Positions 18,109 through 27,800 of a DNA stretch of 64,000 nt are shown here, piece by piece. A program made the position numbers and the translations under genes. A model generated the notes under the pieces. It saw nothing but the letters and a program-made list of their open reading frames with translations. It had not been told where the DNA came from and made no database searches. Position 1 is the first letter of the stretch; the number at the start of each line of letters is the position of its first letter. Origin of the DNA: UMGS363 sp051881815 (GTDB lineage Bacteria; Bacillota; Clostridia; Oscillospirales; Ruminococcaceae); assembly GCA_051881815.1 (NCBI GenBank), contig JBJEQP010000023.1, forward strand, positions 1 to 64,000, given 5' to 3'.

Positions 18109-18480
18109 TTATTTAAATGCAATAGTTGGTTCGCCCTCGACAGATACTACCTCAGGTGTAACAATGCAGTTCGCCGTACCCATCATCCGTGAGTACTCTT
18201 CTTCCTCTTCCTTTGTACGGGAGCTGCTTGTTGTTTCTTCAAGCGGGATATTTTCGGCTTTTTTCGCAGAAGTGAGCTGTTTTGCACCCGAATCACCTGC
18301 GTAAGAGCCCTGTGCGTCGCCTGAATCAGAGCCGTGAAAAAGGATTCCGCCTTCCCCATCCTGTGCAGTAATTTCCTCGGAAGCAAGTACAGTCTGTGCC
18401 TGTTCGGTATCGTCCTTGTCTGTTCCGCAGGCGGTGAGAAGAAGCACAGAAAGAATTATGGCAGCTGTAAGCTTTTTCAT
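18109..18480 (-). CDS. Small hypothetical lipoprotein
   Basis: 123 residues: signal MKKLTAAIILSVLLLTACG with a lipobox (LTAC), then a polar, Ser/Glu-rich and presumably disordered chain. AAGGAGCGGCTT precedes the ATG at 18480; a longer frame to 18507 is not needed. It lies between the sirtuin (11 bp) and nadC (15 bp) genes. No domain recognised. Confidence 0.75.
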   Translation of the reverse strand: MKKLTAAIILSVLLLTACGTDKDDTEQAQTVLASEEITAQDGEGGILFHGSDSGDAQGSYAGDSGAKQLTSAKKAENIPLEETTSSSRTKEEEEEYSRMMGTANCIVTPEVVSVEGEPTIAFK

Positions 18481-18490
18481 AAGCCGCTCC

Positions 18491-19219
18491 TTAAAGCTCG
18501 TCAACAACGCTGAACGCCTTGCAGATACTGTCCTGAATGAGCAGATCGGCAGCGCTGTCCTTCGGAGTCGGAGTTTTATTTATAAGCACAAGATGATCGC
18601 CCTTGAAATAGTCGATAAGTCCGCAGGCAGGATATACCGTCAGCGAGGTTCCGCCGATAATGAGCATATCTGCTTCGGAAATCGCCTTGACAGCGCCGTT
18701 CACGGTGTTCTGATTAAGCCCCTCCTCGTAAAGCACAACATCGGGCTTTACAAGTCCGCCGCATTTAAGGCATGGCGGAGGACCGTCAACGCTCTTTATG
18801 TATTCCGCAGTGTGATTTTCTCCGCAGCGCAGGCAGTAATTTCGGTGGACAGAGCCGTGAAGCTCATAGACCGTCTTGCTTCCTGCGGCATAGTGCAGAC
18901 CGTCAATGTTCTGCGTAACGACAGCCGTCAGCTTTCCCATCTGTTCAAGCTTTGCGAGCGCATAGTGAGCAGAGTTCGGCTTTGCGTCAAGGCAGAGCAT
19001 CTTTTCACGGTAGAATTCATAAAAATCCGCAAGGTGGTTGACGTAAAACGATCTGCTCAGGATCGTTTCGGGCGGATATTTGTATTTCTGGTTGTAAAGT
19101 CCGTCAACGCTTCGGAAGTCGGGTATTCCGCTTTCGGTCGAAACGCCTGCACCGCCGAAAAATACGATCTTTTCCGCTTCAATTATCCATTTTTTGAACT
19201 GCTCCAATTTTTCGTCCAT
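18491..19219 (-). CDS. cobB: NAD-dependent protein deacylase, Sir2 family
   Basis: 242 residues, normal for bacterial sirtuins, which remove acyl groups from lysine at the cost of NAD. Visible: GAGVSTESGIPDFR (about 23-36), TQNIDGLH, the catalytic His in YELHGSV, two CxxC zinc pairs (CLRC and CLKC) and GGTSLTVYPA. First gene of the sirtuin-lipoprotein-nadC-rSAM-epimerase operon. I see no clear promoter in the AT-rich gap upstream. Confidence 0.93.
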   Translation of the reverse strand: MDEKLEQFKKWIIEAEKIVFFGGAGVSTESGIPDFRSVDGLYNQKYKYPPETILSRSFYVNHLADFYEFYREKMLCLDAKPNSAHYALAKLEQMGKLTAVVTQNIDGLHYAAGSKTVYELHGSVHRNYCLRCGENHTAEYIKSVDGPPPCLKCGGLVKPDVVLYEEGLNQNTVNGAVKAISEADMLIIGGTSLTVYPACGLIDYFKGDHLVLINKTPTPKDSAADLLIQDSICKAFSVVDEL

Positions 19220-19314
19220 ATAAACCTCTTTTCGTCCTACGGCATAATAATTAAAACGCAGAATTCGGAATTGATTTCAAAATTCCTAAAACACAATTTT
19301 TACAGAATTAAAAA

Positions 19315-19396
19315 ATTACGCATTATCGGGTATATCGGGACGGGAAACCCGCCCCCTACATTATGTAAAACAAAATAATTACGAATTACGCATTAT
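19315..19396. repeat. AATTACGCATTA direct repeats flanking a CGGGACGGG repeat
   Basis: AATTACGCATTA occurs at about 19315 and 19385, flanking CGGGACGGGAAACCCGCCCCCTACA. This is the same pair of sequence families as at 7617-7790. The second copy overlaps the end of folA. Confidence 0.6.
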
Positions 19397-19874
19397 TAAG
19401 GTATGTGCAAAATCTGAACCTTATCCCCTCGTGTTCACGTTCGTCCGAACATTCGGAAAGCTTCCATTCGGGGAGCTTGTCAAGGTCGGGAAAAAACACC
19501 TCGGCATTTGCGTGAGCGTCTATCTTCGTGATAAGAACCTTTTTGCAGTACGGAAGAAGCTGACGATATATCTCACCGCCGCCGCAGACGAAGAATTCCT
19601 CATCACCCTCGGCAAGCTTCACGGCTTCTTCAACGCTGTGCACGACCTCAACACCCTCGGGAGCGAAGCCTTCATCCCTTGAAAGAACGATATTGCGCCT
19701 GTCCTTGAACGGCTTTCCGTTCGGCAGAGAGTCGAGCGTTTTTCTTCCCATTATAACAGCGTGGTGAAGCGTTGTGCTGCGGAAAAACTTCATATCCTCG
19801 GGAATATGGAAAAGCAGATCCCCGTTTTTGCCGATGCCGTAATCAGCGTCAGCCGCAACGATCGCAGTAAGCAT
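19386..19874 (-). CDS. folA: Dihydrofolate reductase
   Basis: 162 residues, normal length. Reduces dihydrofolate with NADPH. Visible: AIVAADADYGIGKNGDLLFHIPEDMKFFR-type N-terminus, IMGRKTLDSLP, RRNIVLSR and the FVCGGGEIYRQLLP cofactor motif. thyA lies about 270 bp upstream on the same strand, so the thymidylate cycle genes are near each other but separated by structured repeats. Confidence 0.95.
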   Translation of the reverse strand: MLTAIVAADADYGIGKNGDLLFHIPEDMKFFRSTTLHHAVIMGRKTLDSLPNGKPFKDRRNIVLSRDEGFAPEGVEVVHSVEEAVKLAEGDEEFFVCGGGEIYRQLLPYCKKVLITKIDAHANAEVFFPDLDKLPEWKLSECSDEREHEGIRFRFCTYLNNA

Positions 19875-19910
19875 AAGTCCGTCTCCTTTTTATACTAATT
19901 ACAAATCGTT

Positions 19911-20048
19911 CTATAGACAAAGCCGACAGATAGAATAATCCAAGTTAGGTGAACTTGTTCACCTTGAAGACGACCGCAGGCAAGCTTGCCGCCTGTCAAG
20001 GGAGTTTGACGCAGAATTGGATTATTATATCCAAGGATTTGTCTATAG
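19911..20048. other. Multi-branched inverted-repeat element
   Basis: CTATAGACAAA (19911) pairs with TTTGTCTATAG (20038-20048), and AATAATCCAA (19934-19943) with TTGGATTATT (20017-20026). Between them are three more hairpins: AGGTGAAC-TTG-TTCACCT, GGCAAGCTTGCC and GTCAA-GGGAGT-TTGAC. It has the layout of a closed, branched RNA or a small mobile repeat. No gene here. Confidence 0.55.
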
Positions 20049-20070
20049 GTTGATTGGGAATTAGGAATAC

Positions 20071-20134
20071 GCTGATTAATGCAAAGCAATCGTTTCGCCG
20101 TTTTGAAAAACGGCAGAAACGATTTAATCAGCGT
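20071..20134. repeat. Inverted-repeat family 2, copy 2
   Basis: CGCTGATTAA / TTAATCAGCG arms with an inner CGTTTCGCCGTTTT / AAACGGCAGAAACG stem, matching the copy at 14713-14818 but lacking its extra loop. It ends 11 bp after the thyA stop and may serve as its terminator. Confidence 0.75.
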
Positions 20135-20144
20135 TTCCTTAGTA

Positions 20145-20975
20145 TTATATGGCAACTTCGATCTTGAAATCGCCGTCGTGATATCTGTAACCGTCGAGCG
20201 AAAAGCTGTCGGGCGTGAATTTATAGAAATCGTCAATGCTCTTGTCGATGTTGAATTTCGGAGCATCGTAGGGTTCGTTTTTGATAATTTCCTTAATGAT
20301 AGGAACGTGCCTGTCATAGATATGAGCGTTTGCGATAACGTGAACAAGCTCGCCCGGTTCAAGTCCGCTCACCTGCGCAAGCATATAAACAAGTACGGCG
20401 TACTGGCAAACGTTCCAGTTGTTCGCCGTGAGCATATCCTGCGAACGCTGGTTGAGAAGAGCATTGAGCTTTCCGCCCGAAACGTTGAAGGTCATGCTGT
20501 ATGCGCAGGGGTAAAGTCCCATTTCCGAAAGGTCGTGGTGATTGTAAAGATTCGTGATGATACGTCTGCTTGACGGGTTGTTTTTAAGATCGTAAAGCAC
20601 ACGGTCGACCTGGTCGAAATCGCCCTCGGGGTAGTGATGCTTGACGCCGAGCTGATAGCCGTAAGCCTTGCCGATAGAGCCGTTTTCGTCAGCCCAGCTG
20701 TCCCAGATATGAGCGTCAAGGTCAGCGATATTGTTGGATTTTTTCTGCCATATCCAAAGAAGCTCCTTGACAGCGGTTTTAAGATATGTACGTCTTAAGG
20801 TTATTATCGGAAACTCTTTTGAGAGATCGTAGCGGTTGACAACGCTGAAAAGGCTGACGGTATGCGCAGGGGTACCGTCCTCCCACTTGGGTCTGACGTC
20901 CATTTCGGTGTCCCAAGTGCCGTTTTCGAGTATATCCTTAACATTATTTATAAAAATCTGATCTGCGTAGCTCAT
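20145..20975 (-). CDS. thyA: Thymidylate synthase
   Basis: 276 residues. Methylates dUMP to dTMP with methylene-tetrahydrofolate. The catalytic cysteine lies in LYPCAYSMTFNVSGG, followed by LNALLNQRSQDM, the folate/dUMP region NVCQYAVLV and the substrate loop HIYDRHV. The start at 20975 follows AAAGGAATTATTACAAA. The sequence is the classical ThyA type, not ThyX. Confidence 0.95.
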   Translation of the reverse strand: MSYADQIFINNVKDILENGTWDTEMDVRPKWEDGTPAHTVSLFSVVNRYDLSKEFPIITLRRTYLKTAVKELLWIWQKKSNNIADLDAHIWDSWADENGSIGKAYGYQLGVKHHYPEGDFDQVDRVLYDLKNNPSSRRIITNLYNHHDLSEMGLYPCAYSMTFNVSGGKLNALLNQRSQDMLTANNWNVCQYAVLVYMLAQVSGLEPGELVHVIANAHIYDRHVPIIKEIIKNEPYDAPKFNIDKSIDDFYKFTPDSFSLDGYRYHDGDFKIEVAI

Positions 20976-21010
20976 TTTGTAATAATTCCTTTAACAAATA
21001 CTTATAAATT

Positions 21011-21039
21011 ATTATAACATGATATAAAAGAAAAATCAA
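21011..21039 (-). promoter_or_regulatory. Promoter of thyA
   Basis: Minus-strand TTGATT (21034-21039) and TATAAT (21011-21016), 17-bp spacer, about 36 bp upstream of thyA. Confidence 0.75.
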
Positions 21040-21084
21040 TAGAAAAGGTGAACTTTTTTAAGTAAGTTGAGGAAACACACGCGA

Positions 21085-21535
21085 AGCGCCCAAAAGTTTC
21101 GGTCAAGCCTTTTCAAAGGCTTGCAGGGGTCAAGGGGACGGAGTCCCTTGTCGCTTCCGCAGAAGCGAAACACTTAAAACTACGGCACATAATCAGCAAT
21201 TAAAGCGAAATATCTATCAAATATAAAGCGCAATTCACGAAAAGAAACGGAAACGAAATATGAGAAATACAGTTTCGTAAACCGAAAATTCGTGAATTGC
21301 GCAAATTCTATTTTATTGGAACAACTATCCTCTGACATCAAATATACGAACGAAGTGAGTATATTTGATGTCAGACAAAATATGAACAGCTATGGGAAAT
21401 GACTGTGAAAACAATGAGCAAAGCGAATGTGTTTTCACACAACGGAACAAGCCATAGATTACAAACGGTAATGCAGTATCTATATTCTACCCAAAAATAA
21501 CAACCGCATTGTTTCGTGGAGTTATGCACAAAGAC
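21085..21535 (+). repeat. Dispersed structured repeat, copy C
   Basis: Same order as copy A: CAAGCCTTTTCAAAGGCTTGC, GGGGACGGAGTCCC and CGCTTCCGCAGAAGCG hairpins, then the core 21226-21302. The inner stem here is ACGAAA/TTTCGT around a TGAGAAATA loop, unlike the ACAGA/TCTGT of A, B and D. Its 3' half (to the CATTGTTTCGTGG end) matches copy B in reverse orientation, so the full element is about 450 bp. Non-coding. Confidence 0.8.
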
Positions 21536-21564
21536 GTAACCGCTGCGTAACGGGTGACCCGTCC

Positions 21565-21920
21565 CATACAGTAAAATGTGTTTACACGTTTATATTGAAT
21601 AGCTGTTCATATTGAGTTGAAGTGTAAATTCGCTCACTGCGTTCGTGTATTTACGCTTCAAGGATAGTTGTTCCGATAAGAAAGAACAAGCGCAATTCAC
21701 GATTTGAGTTTTACAGACTGATTTCTCACGTTCTGTTTTAGCTTTTTTTCGTGAATTGCGCTTTTTAATTTGCAAAATATTTCGTTTTTGATGCTAATTA
21801 TATGCCATAGTTTAAGGTATTTCGCTTCTGCGGAAGCGACCAAAGGGCTTTGCCCTCTGGACACCCACCACCTTTGAAAAGGTGGACGAAACTTTTGCTT
21901 GGCTTCGCATTTAACAAAAT
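21565..21920 (-). repeat. Dispersed structured repeat, copy D
   Basis: Inverted relative to copy C and only 30 bp from it, so the two form a large palindrome centred near 21550. Core 21688-21763. The outer end differs from the other copies (AAAGGGCTTTGCCCTCTGG and CCACCTTTGAAAAGGTGG), with stems kept although the bases changed. Together C and D fill the 950-bp gap between thyA and the SulP gene. Confidence 0.8.
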
Positions 21921-21930
21921 GTTGTTTGTC

Positions 21931-23565
21931 TTAATTTTCCGTAAGTATCGCATCGATTGCTTTATCCGTACTCCAGAAGAACTTATCGCTGCCGACATCT
22001 GCGCTTAATCCGCAGCGGTCGATCATTTCCATTACCGGCGGCTGTATTGCGGTAAAGAACACCATTACGTCCTTCTTTGAAAGCTCGGAAACGATCTCCT
22101 GCAATGCTTGTACTCCGCTTGCGTCTGCGAACGGCACGCCTCGCATTGAGAGGATGATTATTTCACGGTCTGCTATTTCGGCAAGCTTGTCCTCGAGGAT
22201 ATTCGCTGTTCCGAAATAGAGCGGTCCTGTCATATACACAACGGCTGTTCTCTTATCCTTGAGGTGGTCGGGATGGTTCGGGAGTCTTTCGGGGTCGACT
22301 TCCGAAACGCTGATCTGCATATCCGACACTTTGAGTACGAACATTACGACCGAGAAGAGTATGCCGATAAGGATCGCTATTGTAAGGTCAAAGATGACTG
22401 TTGCAACCATTGTAAGGATAAACTGCGCCATCTGTGTTTTGATCTTTCTTGTGAAGATGCCCTTGATTACCTTCCAGTCGTTCATTCTCCACGCTGTCAT
22501 AAGGAGCACGCCTGCGAGTGCAGCGAGCGGTATTCTCGAAATGACGGGAGCGAGGAAGAACATTGCTGCGAGAAGGACAACGGAGTGGAAAACGCTTGTG
22601 ATTCTTGTTTTTCCGCCCGATTTAATAGCAACGGCTGTTCTTGCGATTGCTGCTGTTGCAGGGACGCCGCCGAAAAACGGGATGACGATATTGCCGATGC
22701 CCTGTGCGAGAAGCTCCTGGTTTGCGTCAAGCTTTTCGTCCTTCATTCTTCCTGCGGAAGCGCCGCAGAGCAGGCTTTCGATAAGTCCGAGAGCTGCGAT
22801 AGAGATCGCAGGAACGATGAGAGCTTCGATCTGCGGTATTGTGATAGCGGAAACGTCAAGTCTGTCGGGGAGGAAGATGCTCTTCGGGATCTCTCCGACC
22901 TGCTTAACGTCAAAGCCGAAGATGAACTCTGCAACGGTTGCGAGTATTATCGCTGCGAGCGAGCCGGGAAAATACTGGTTTATCTTTTTCGGATAAACTG
23001 CCATAAACACGACAACTGCGGCTGCGATAAGAAATGCTGTAAGGTCGAAGTGCTGTTCAAGCGTAAAGTAGCTGACCGTTTTTGAGATCGTGGAATCGCC
23101 TTCGCAGACAAGTCCTGTGAAGTTGCCGATCTGACCGAAAGCGATAATGATCGCAATACCCGAGGTAAAGCCTGTAATAACGGGCAGCGGTATGTAGGAA
23201 ACGATCTTGCCGAGTTTTAAAAGTCCGCATACAAGCAGGATAACGCCCGACATAAGGCTTGCGATGAAAACGCCCTGCAGCTCATATTTTGCAACGAGTG
23301 AGAGCAGGATAGCTGTCATTGCTCCTGTCGGTCCGCTTATCTGATAAGAGCCGCCCGAAAGTGCGCCGATGACTATACCTGCGATGATAGCTGTAACAAG
23401 ACCTGCTGCGGCGGTTGCGCCCGAGGAAACTCCGAATGCAAGCGCAAGCGGAAGTGCGACAGCTGCAACGGTAACGCCTGCGAGTGCGTCCTTTGCAAAA
23501 GCGCCTGCGTTATATCCGCTGAATTCGTTCTTGAGTCTTGTTCCGTAATTTTTGAAGATATTCAA
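21931..23565 (-). CDS. SulP family anion transporter with STAS domain
   Basis: About 544 residues. The membrane part (about 10-400) has many hydrophobic helices beginning ALAGVTVAAVALPLALAFGVSSG and contains the SulP signature YQISGPTGAMTAILLSLVA. The C-terminal STAS domain (about 430-540) includes VVYMTGPLYFGTANILEDKL and the ADASGVQAL loop. It probably carries sulfate, bicarbonate or another anion. I chose the TTG at 23565 because AAGGGGTG lies 7 nt upstream and the longer frame to 23682 adds 39 residues with no family match. Confidence 0.88.
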   Translation of the reverse strand: MNIFKNYGTRLKNEFSGYNAGAFAKDALAGVTVAAVALPLALAFGVSSGATAAAGLVTAIIAGIVIGALSGGSYQISGPTGAMTAILLSLVAKYELQGVFIASLMSGVILLVCGLLKLGKIVSYIPLPVITGFTSGIAIIIAFGQIGNFTGLVCEGDSTISKTVSYFTLEQHFDLTAFLIAAAVVVFMAVYPKKINQYFPGSLAAIILATVAEFIFGFDVKQVGEIPKSIFLPDRLDVSAITIPQIEALIVPAISIAALGLIESLLCGASAGRMKDEKLDANQELLAQGIGNIVIPFFGGVPATAAIARTAVAIKSGGKTRITSVFHSVVLLAAMFFLAPVISRIPLAALAGVLLMTAWRMNDWKVIKGIFTRKIKTQMAQFILTMVATVIFDLTIAILIGILFSVVMFVLKVSDMQISVSEVDPERLPNHPDHLKDKRTAVVYMTGPLYFGTANILEDKLAEIADREIIILSMRGVPFADASGVQALQEIVSELSKKDVMVFFTAIQPPVMEMIDRCGLSADVGSDKFFWSTDKAIDAILTEN

Positions 23566-23691
23566 GAAAAAACACCCCTTAATTCTAATAAATCGGTGAA
23601 AATCCGACCTTTCTATTTTACTCCAAATTTCGGAAAAACACAAGTAGAATTGTTTCCGCTTTGCTTGAAAGAAATTGTGCAAAACTACGAA

Positions 23692-24720
23692 TCACAGGTT
23701 GATGCTTACCTCATCCAGCGTTATAACATAATCGGAATTGTATATCTCTTTGAGGGTTTCAATGTCGTTGTGGTCGGTGATATACTCAGTGTGCCAGGTC
23801 ATGAACCACGCCCAGTTTGCATTTTCTTTTTTAAGCTGCTCGACGGTCGGGACTTTTCCGCACTCGTGGAAGACAACGGGGCGCTTCTCCCCTACGACCT
23901 TGACGGTATTCTCATAAAGCTTTCCGTTTGCGCCGTCCTTATAGGAATCTGCGCCTGCAATATCGACATACTCGTCGCCCGGGTACCACTTATCATAGCC
24001 CGAGCCGTTCTGCGAATAGCCGAGCACCCAGATAAGGTTGTCAAGCTCCCAATAATTTGTATAGCGGTCATACATCAATTTCCAGAGCTTTTTGAAATTC
24101 TCTGCGCCGCCTTTTCCCCACCAGAACCACTTGCCGTCGAACTCGTGGAAGGGTCGCCAAAGAACGGGTATGTTCTGCTCCTGCAGCTTTTTCAATGCTT
24201 CGGCGCCCTTATCCATACCTTTTATAAGCGTTTCGTACTCGGGCGTACCCTCGGTGAGAGCCTTATCCCAGTCCTTTATCTCGGTGTTCATCGACTCCGA
24301 CCAGCTACCGCTGAAGTCGCAGCCGCAATGCCAGCAGATCGTTACGATGCCGCCCTTGTCGTACCAATCCTTTGCACGTTTATTTACGCCGTCAAAGTCA
24401 TCGTTCATATAGTCAAGACCTCGAATGGCAGGATATTTTCCCGTATTCTTATAGATATAGTCGAACTCATACTGATCGCTGCCCATCCATGTTGACTCCT
24501 GCTGTCCCGAGAGGATGTTTTTGCCGTAAACATCGCAGATATAGTCAAAAAGTGCGGCTGCTTCCTTTGTTGCATCGGGGTTTGAGAGTGTGAGCTTATC
24601 CGTTTGTACGGTGGGAACTGTTGCTGCATCGGTTTGAATTGCGGAATCTGTTTTTGCTGTGCAGGCGGTCATTGACAACGCAATACAAAATGCACAGACA
24701 AGTGAAATTATTCTTTTCAT
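23692..24720 (-). CDS. GH26 endo-beta-1,4-mannanase, lipoprotein
   Basis: 342 residues: signal with lipobox (ALSMTAC), a short linker, then a single GH26 (beta/alpha)8 domain. The general acid/base Glu is in LWRPFHEFDGKWFWWG, the nucleophile Glu in PVVFHECGKVP, and GQQESTW is typical of the family. It would cut beta-mannan at the cell surface. No carbohydrate-binding or dockerin module is present, so it is not cellulosomal. The ATG at 24720 fits AAGGAG better than the one at 24726. The SulP gene follows 126 bp downstream. Confidence 0.92.
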   Translation of the reverse strand: MKRIISLVCAFCIALSMTACTAKTDSAIQTDAATVPTVQTDKLTLSNPDATKEAAALFDYICDVYGKNILSGQQESTWMGSDQYEFDYIYKNTGKYPAIRGLDYMNDDFDGVNKRAKDWYDKGGIVTICWHCGCDFSGSWSESMNTEIKDWDKALTEGTPEYETLIKGMDKGAEALKKLQEQNIPVLWRPFHEFDGKWFWWGKGGAENFKKLWKLMYDRYTNYWELDNLIWVLGYSQNGSGYDKWYPGDEYVDIAGADSYKDGANGKLYENTVKVVGEKRPVVFHECGKVPTVEQLKKENANWAWFMTWHTEYITDHNDIETLKEIYNSDYVITLDEVSINL

Positions 24721-24805
24721 AGACATTCTCCTTTGCGGATTTTCCTAATTATAACAATTTATTCAGATATATTTCAACAATTAAAAATGAACGAAGCAAA
24801 AACAA

Positions 24806-24834
24806 TTGCAATAGCTGTTGTTTTGTAGTATAAT
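24806..24834 (+). promoter_or_regulatory. Promoter of the NRPS-acyltransferase operon
   Basis: TTGCAA (24806-24811) and TATAAT (24829-24834), 17-bp spacer, 33 bp upstream of the NRPS-like gene. Confidence 0.75.
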
Positions 24835-24867
24835 TATTATACAAAACATTTTATTGGGGTACAAAAA

Positions 24868-27800
24868 ATGGAAAAGTTTTATCTTACGCCTGCGCAGAAA
24901 AATATAGACGATATGCAGCGTTTTTACAGCGGCACGGCGATATCCGTTCTGTGCGGAGCGGTGATATTTGAAGAAAAGCTTGATGCAAAGCTGCTTTTGC
25001 AAGCGGCGCTGCTTGTTATAAAACGTCAGGAGGCACTTCGTTTGCGGTTCTGTTTGGAAAACGGCAGGACAATGCAGTATGTTTCGTCCGAGGGTCGAAA
25101 TGACATAGCTTTTGCGGAATTCCGCAATGAGAGCGAGCTTCGCAGCTACTGTGAAGCGCAGGCGCACATACCGTTTTCATTCGGCGGCGAGATGTTCCGA
25201 ATGACGGTTTTCACGCTGCCCGAAAGCGTTGGGATAATGCTCTGCGCAAGTCATCTTATCGCAGACGCTTGGACTTACAGTGTTCTTGCGCACGATGTTT
25301 ATGATATTTACAATAAGATATCACTCGGAGAAAATGCAGACGTTGAAGTGCAGAGCTACACGGCGGCAATCGAGCGCAGGAACAGCGCAAAGGCACTTGA
25401 AAAGCAGGACGGCGACTTGAAATTTTGGGTAAAAAAATACGCCGGCGGTGTTTCTCCAACGCCCGTTAGGACTTACCGAAAAGAGGAAACGAACGCTGCT
25501 GCTGAGAGGTTCACGGTAAAGATACCATGCGAAATTTCGGCGGCGGTAAAGGAATTCTGCGGACAAAGCGGAGCTTCCGAGGCGGTCGTTTTTGAATCAG
25601 TGCTGATGATATATCTTTCGAAGATAAACGGCGGTGGAAAAGTGACTATCGGCGTTCCCGTTCTCGGCAGGAGCGGTGCAAAGGAAAAAAGTCTTGCGGG
25701 AATGTTCATTTCGACCCTGCCGCTGACGGTCGAAGTCGGCGAAGATACAGCCGAGCTTTTTGCGCACATTTCGGAAGGTCACAAGGATATCTTCCGTCAC
25801 CGTGATGCGGCATTGAGCGATATTTCGCACGGTTTAAAGTCAACTGCACGATTTTTTGATGTGGCTTTCAGCTTTCAGAACGCACGGACGGATATCCCTG
25901 CGAGGACGGAATGGTTCGGGAACGGTTCACTTGAAGTTCCGCTCTCCGTTCACATCGACGACCGTGACAGCAGCGGTTCATACACGCTGACCATTGATTT
26001 CCGCACGGCTGTTTTTTCGCAGCGCAGTGAAGTTGAATTGCTTGCGCAGCGTTTTATACATATATTAAAACAAATCGTTTCGGGCAAGGCTGTCGGGGAG
26101 ATATCCGTTCTTCCCGATGATGAATTTGATATGCTGATAAGGCGGTTCAATGCTACCAATATCGGGTTTTCATCGGACAAATGCGTTCACGAGGCTTTCT
26201 CCGAGCTTGCGGCGAAGATGCCCGAAAAGACGGCGCTTGTTTTCCGAGGTGAAAGCTTTACTTACGGCAAGCTTGATGCAATGTCGTACGCACTTGCGGC
26301 TTATCTTCGCAGCAAAGGCATATCGCGCGGTGATATTGTGCCGATAATTTCACGCAGAAGTCCGTACCTTATTGTGTCAATGCTTGCGGTGATGAAAACG
26401 GGCGGTGCGTATATGCCCGTTTCGCCCGATCATCCGAGCGAGCGCATTGAATTTATGATGCAAAGCGTCAGAGCAAGCCTTGCGCTGACTTACGGATATG
26501 ATATTTCCGAGGGAATAAGGCTTGACGAGTTCGATTATTCCTGCGTTTACGACGCTTTGCCCGTGAAAGCTTCGCCCGAGGATATTTGCTATATAATTTT
26601 CACATCGGGTTCAACGGGCAAGCCTAAAGGCACGGCGATAACGCACAGAAACGTTATGAACTACTGCTCGGCGAACCGTTTCAACGTTGTCGGAAAAATT
26701 CTCGGCGAGGATATTCGGAGCATTGTTTCGGTGACGGACATTGTATTCGATATTTTTGTGACGGAGAGCATTCTGCCGCTTTTGAACGGGATAACTATTT
26801 ACCTTGCCGATGAGGAGCAGGCGGTTTCGCAGAGGGCACTCGGCAGGCTTATTGAAGAAAGCGGCGCACAGGGCATTCAGACAACGCCGACAAAGATGCG
26901 AAGCTACCTTTTTGACGACAGCTGTCTTGGCTATCTTTCAAGGCTTAAGGCGATAATTCTCGGCGGCGAGGAGTTTTCATCGTCACTTTACGTCAAGCTG
27001 AAAAAGCTTACGGACGCAAAGATATACAACATTTACGGTCCTGCGGAAACGACTGTTTGGTCGGCGCTCACGGAGATAAACGGTGATGATATAACGATAG
27101 GAAAGCCTATCGCAAACACTCGGATATATATTCTTGACGAAGACTTGAAGCCTGTTCCCGTCGGCATCGGCGGCGAGATATTCATTTCGGGAAGCGGAGT
27201 TGGCAAGGGTTACATCGGCGAGGAAAAGCTGACGGCGGAGAAGTTCCTCCCCGACCCGTTTTTTGACGGCGAAACGATGTACCGCACGGGCGATCTGGGA
27301 CTTATACGCACTGACGGGAACATTGAATTTCTCGGGCGAAAGGACTTTCAGATAAAGCTCCGAGGACTTCGCATCGAGCTTGGCGAAATTGAAAATGTTA
27401 TCTGTTCATTCGATGGGATCGAGAATGCCGCCGTGGTTTGCAGGACGGACGGCAGGGGCGAGAAATATCTTGCGGCGTTTTACTCGGGCAAATGTGATGA
27501 AAAGGCTTTGCGTGCGTTTATTTCGGGCAAGCTCCCCTCTTATATGATACCGAACTGCTTTGCAAGGCTTGCGAAAATGCCGCTGACGGCGAGCGGAAAG
27601 ACGGACAGAAAGGCTCTCCCCGAGGTCAGCCTTGAACCTGACGAGCGTGAATATACTGCACCCGAGAATGAAGCCGAGGAGAAGCTTTGCAGGCTTGCGG
27701 CGAAAGTCCTCGGCGGTGTTAAGATAGGCACGACCGATGACCTTTTTGAGCTTGGCTATGACAGCTTTTCCGCAATGGAGCTTACGGCTCTTGCGATGCA

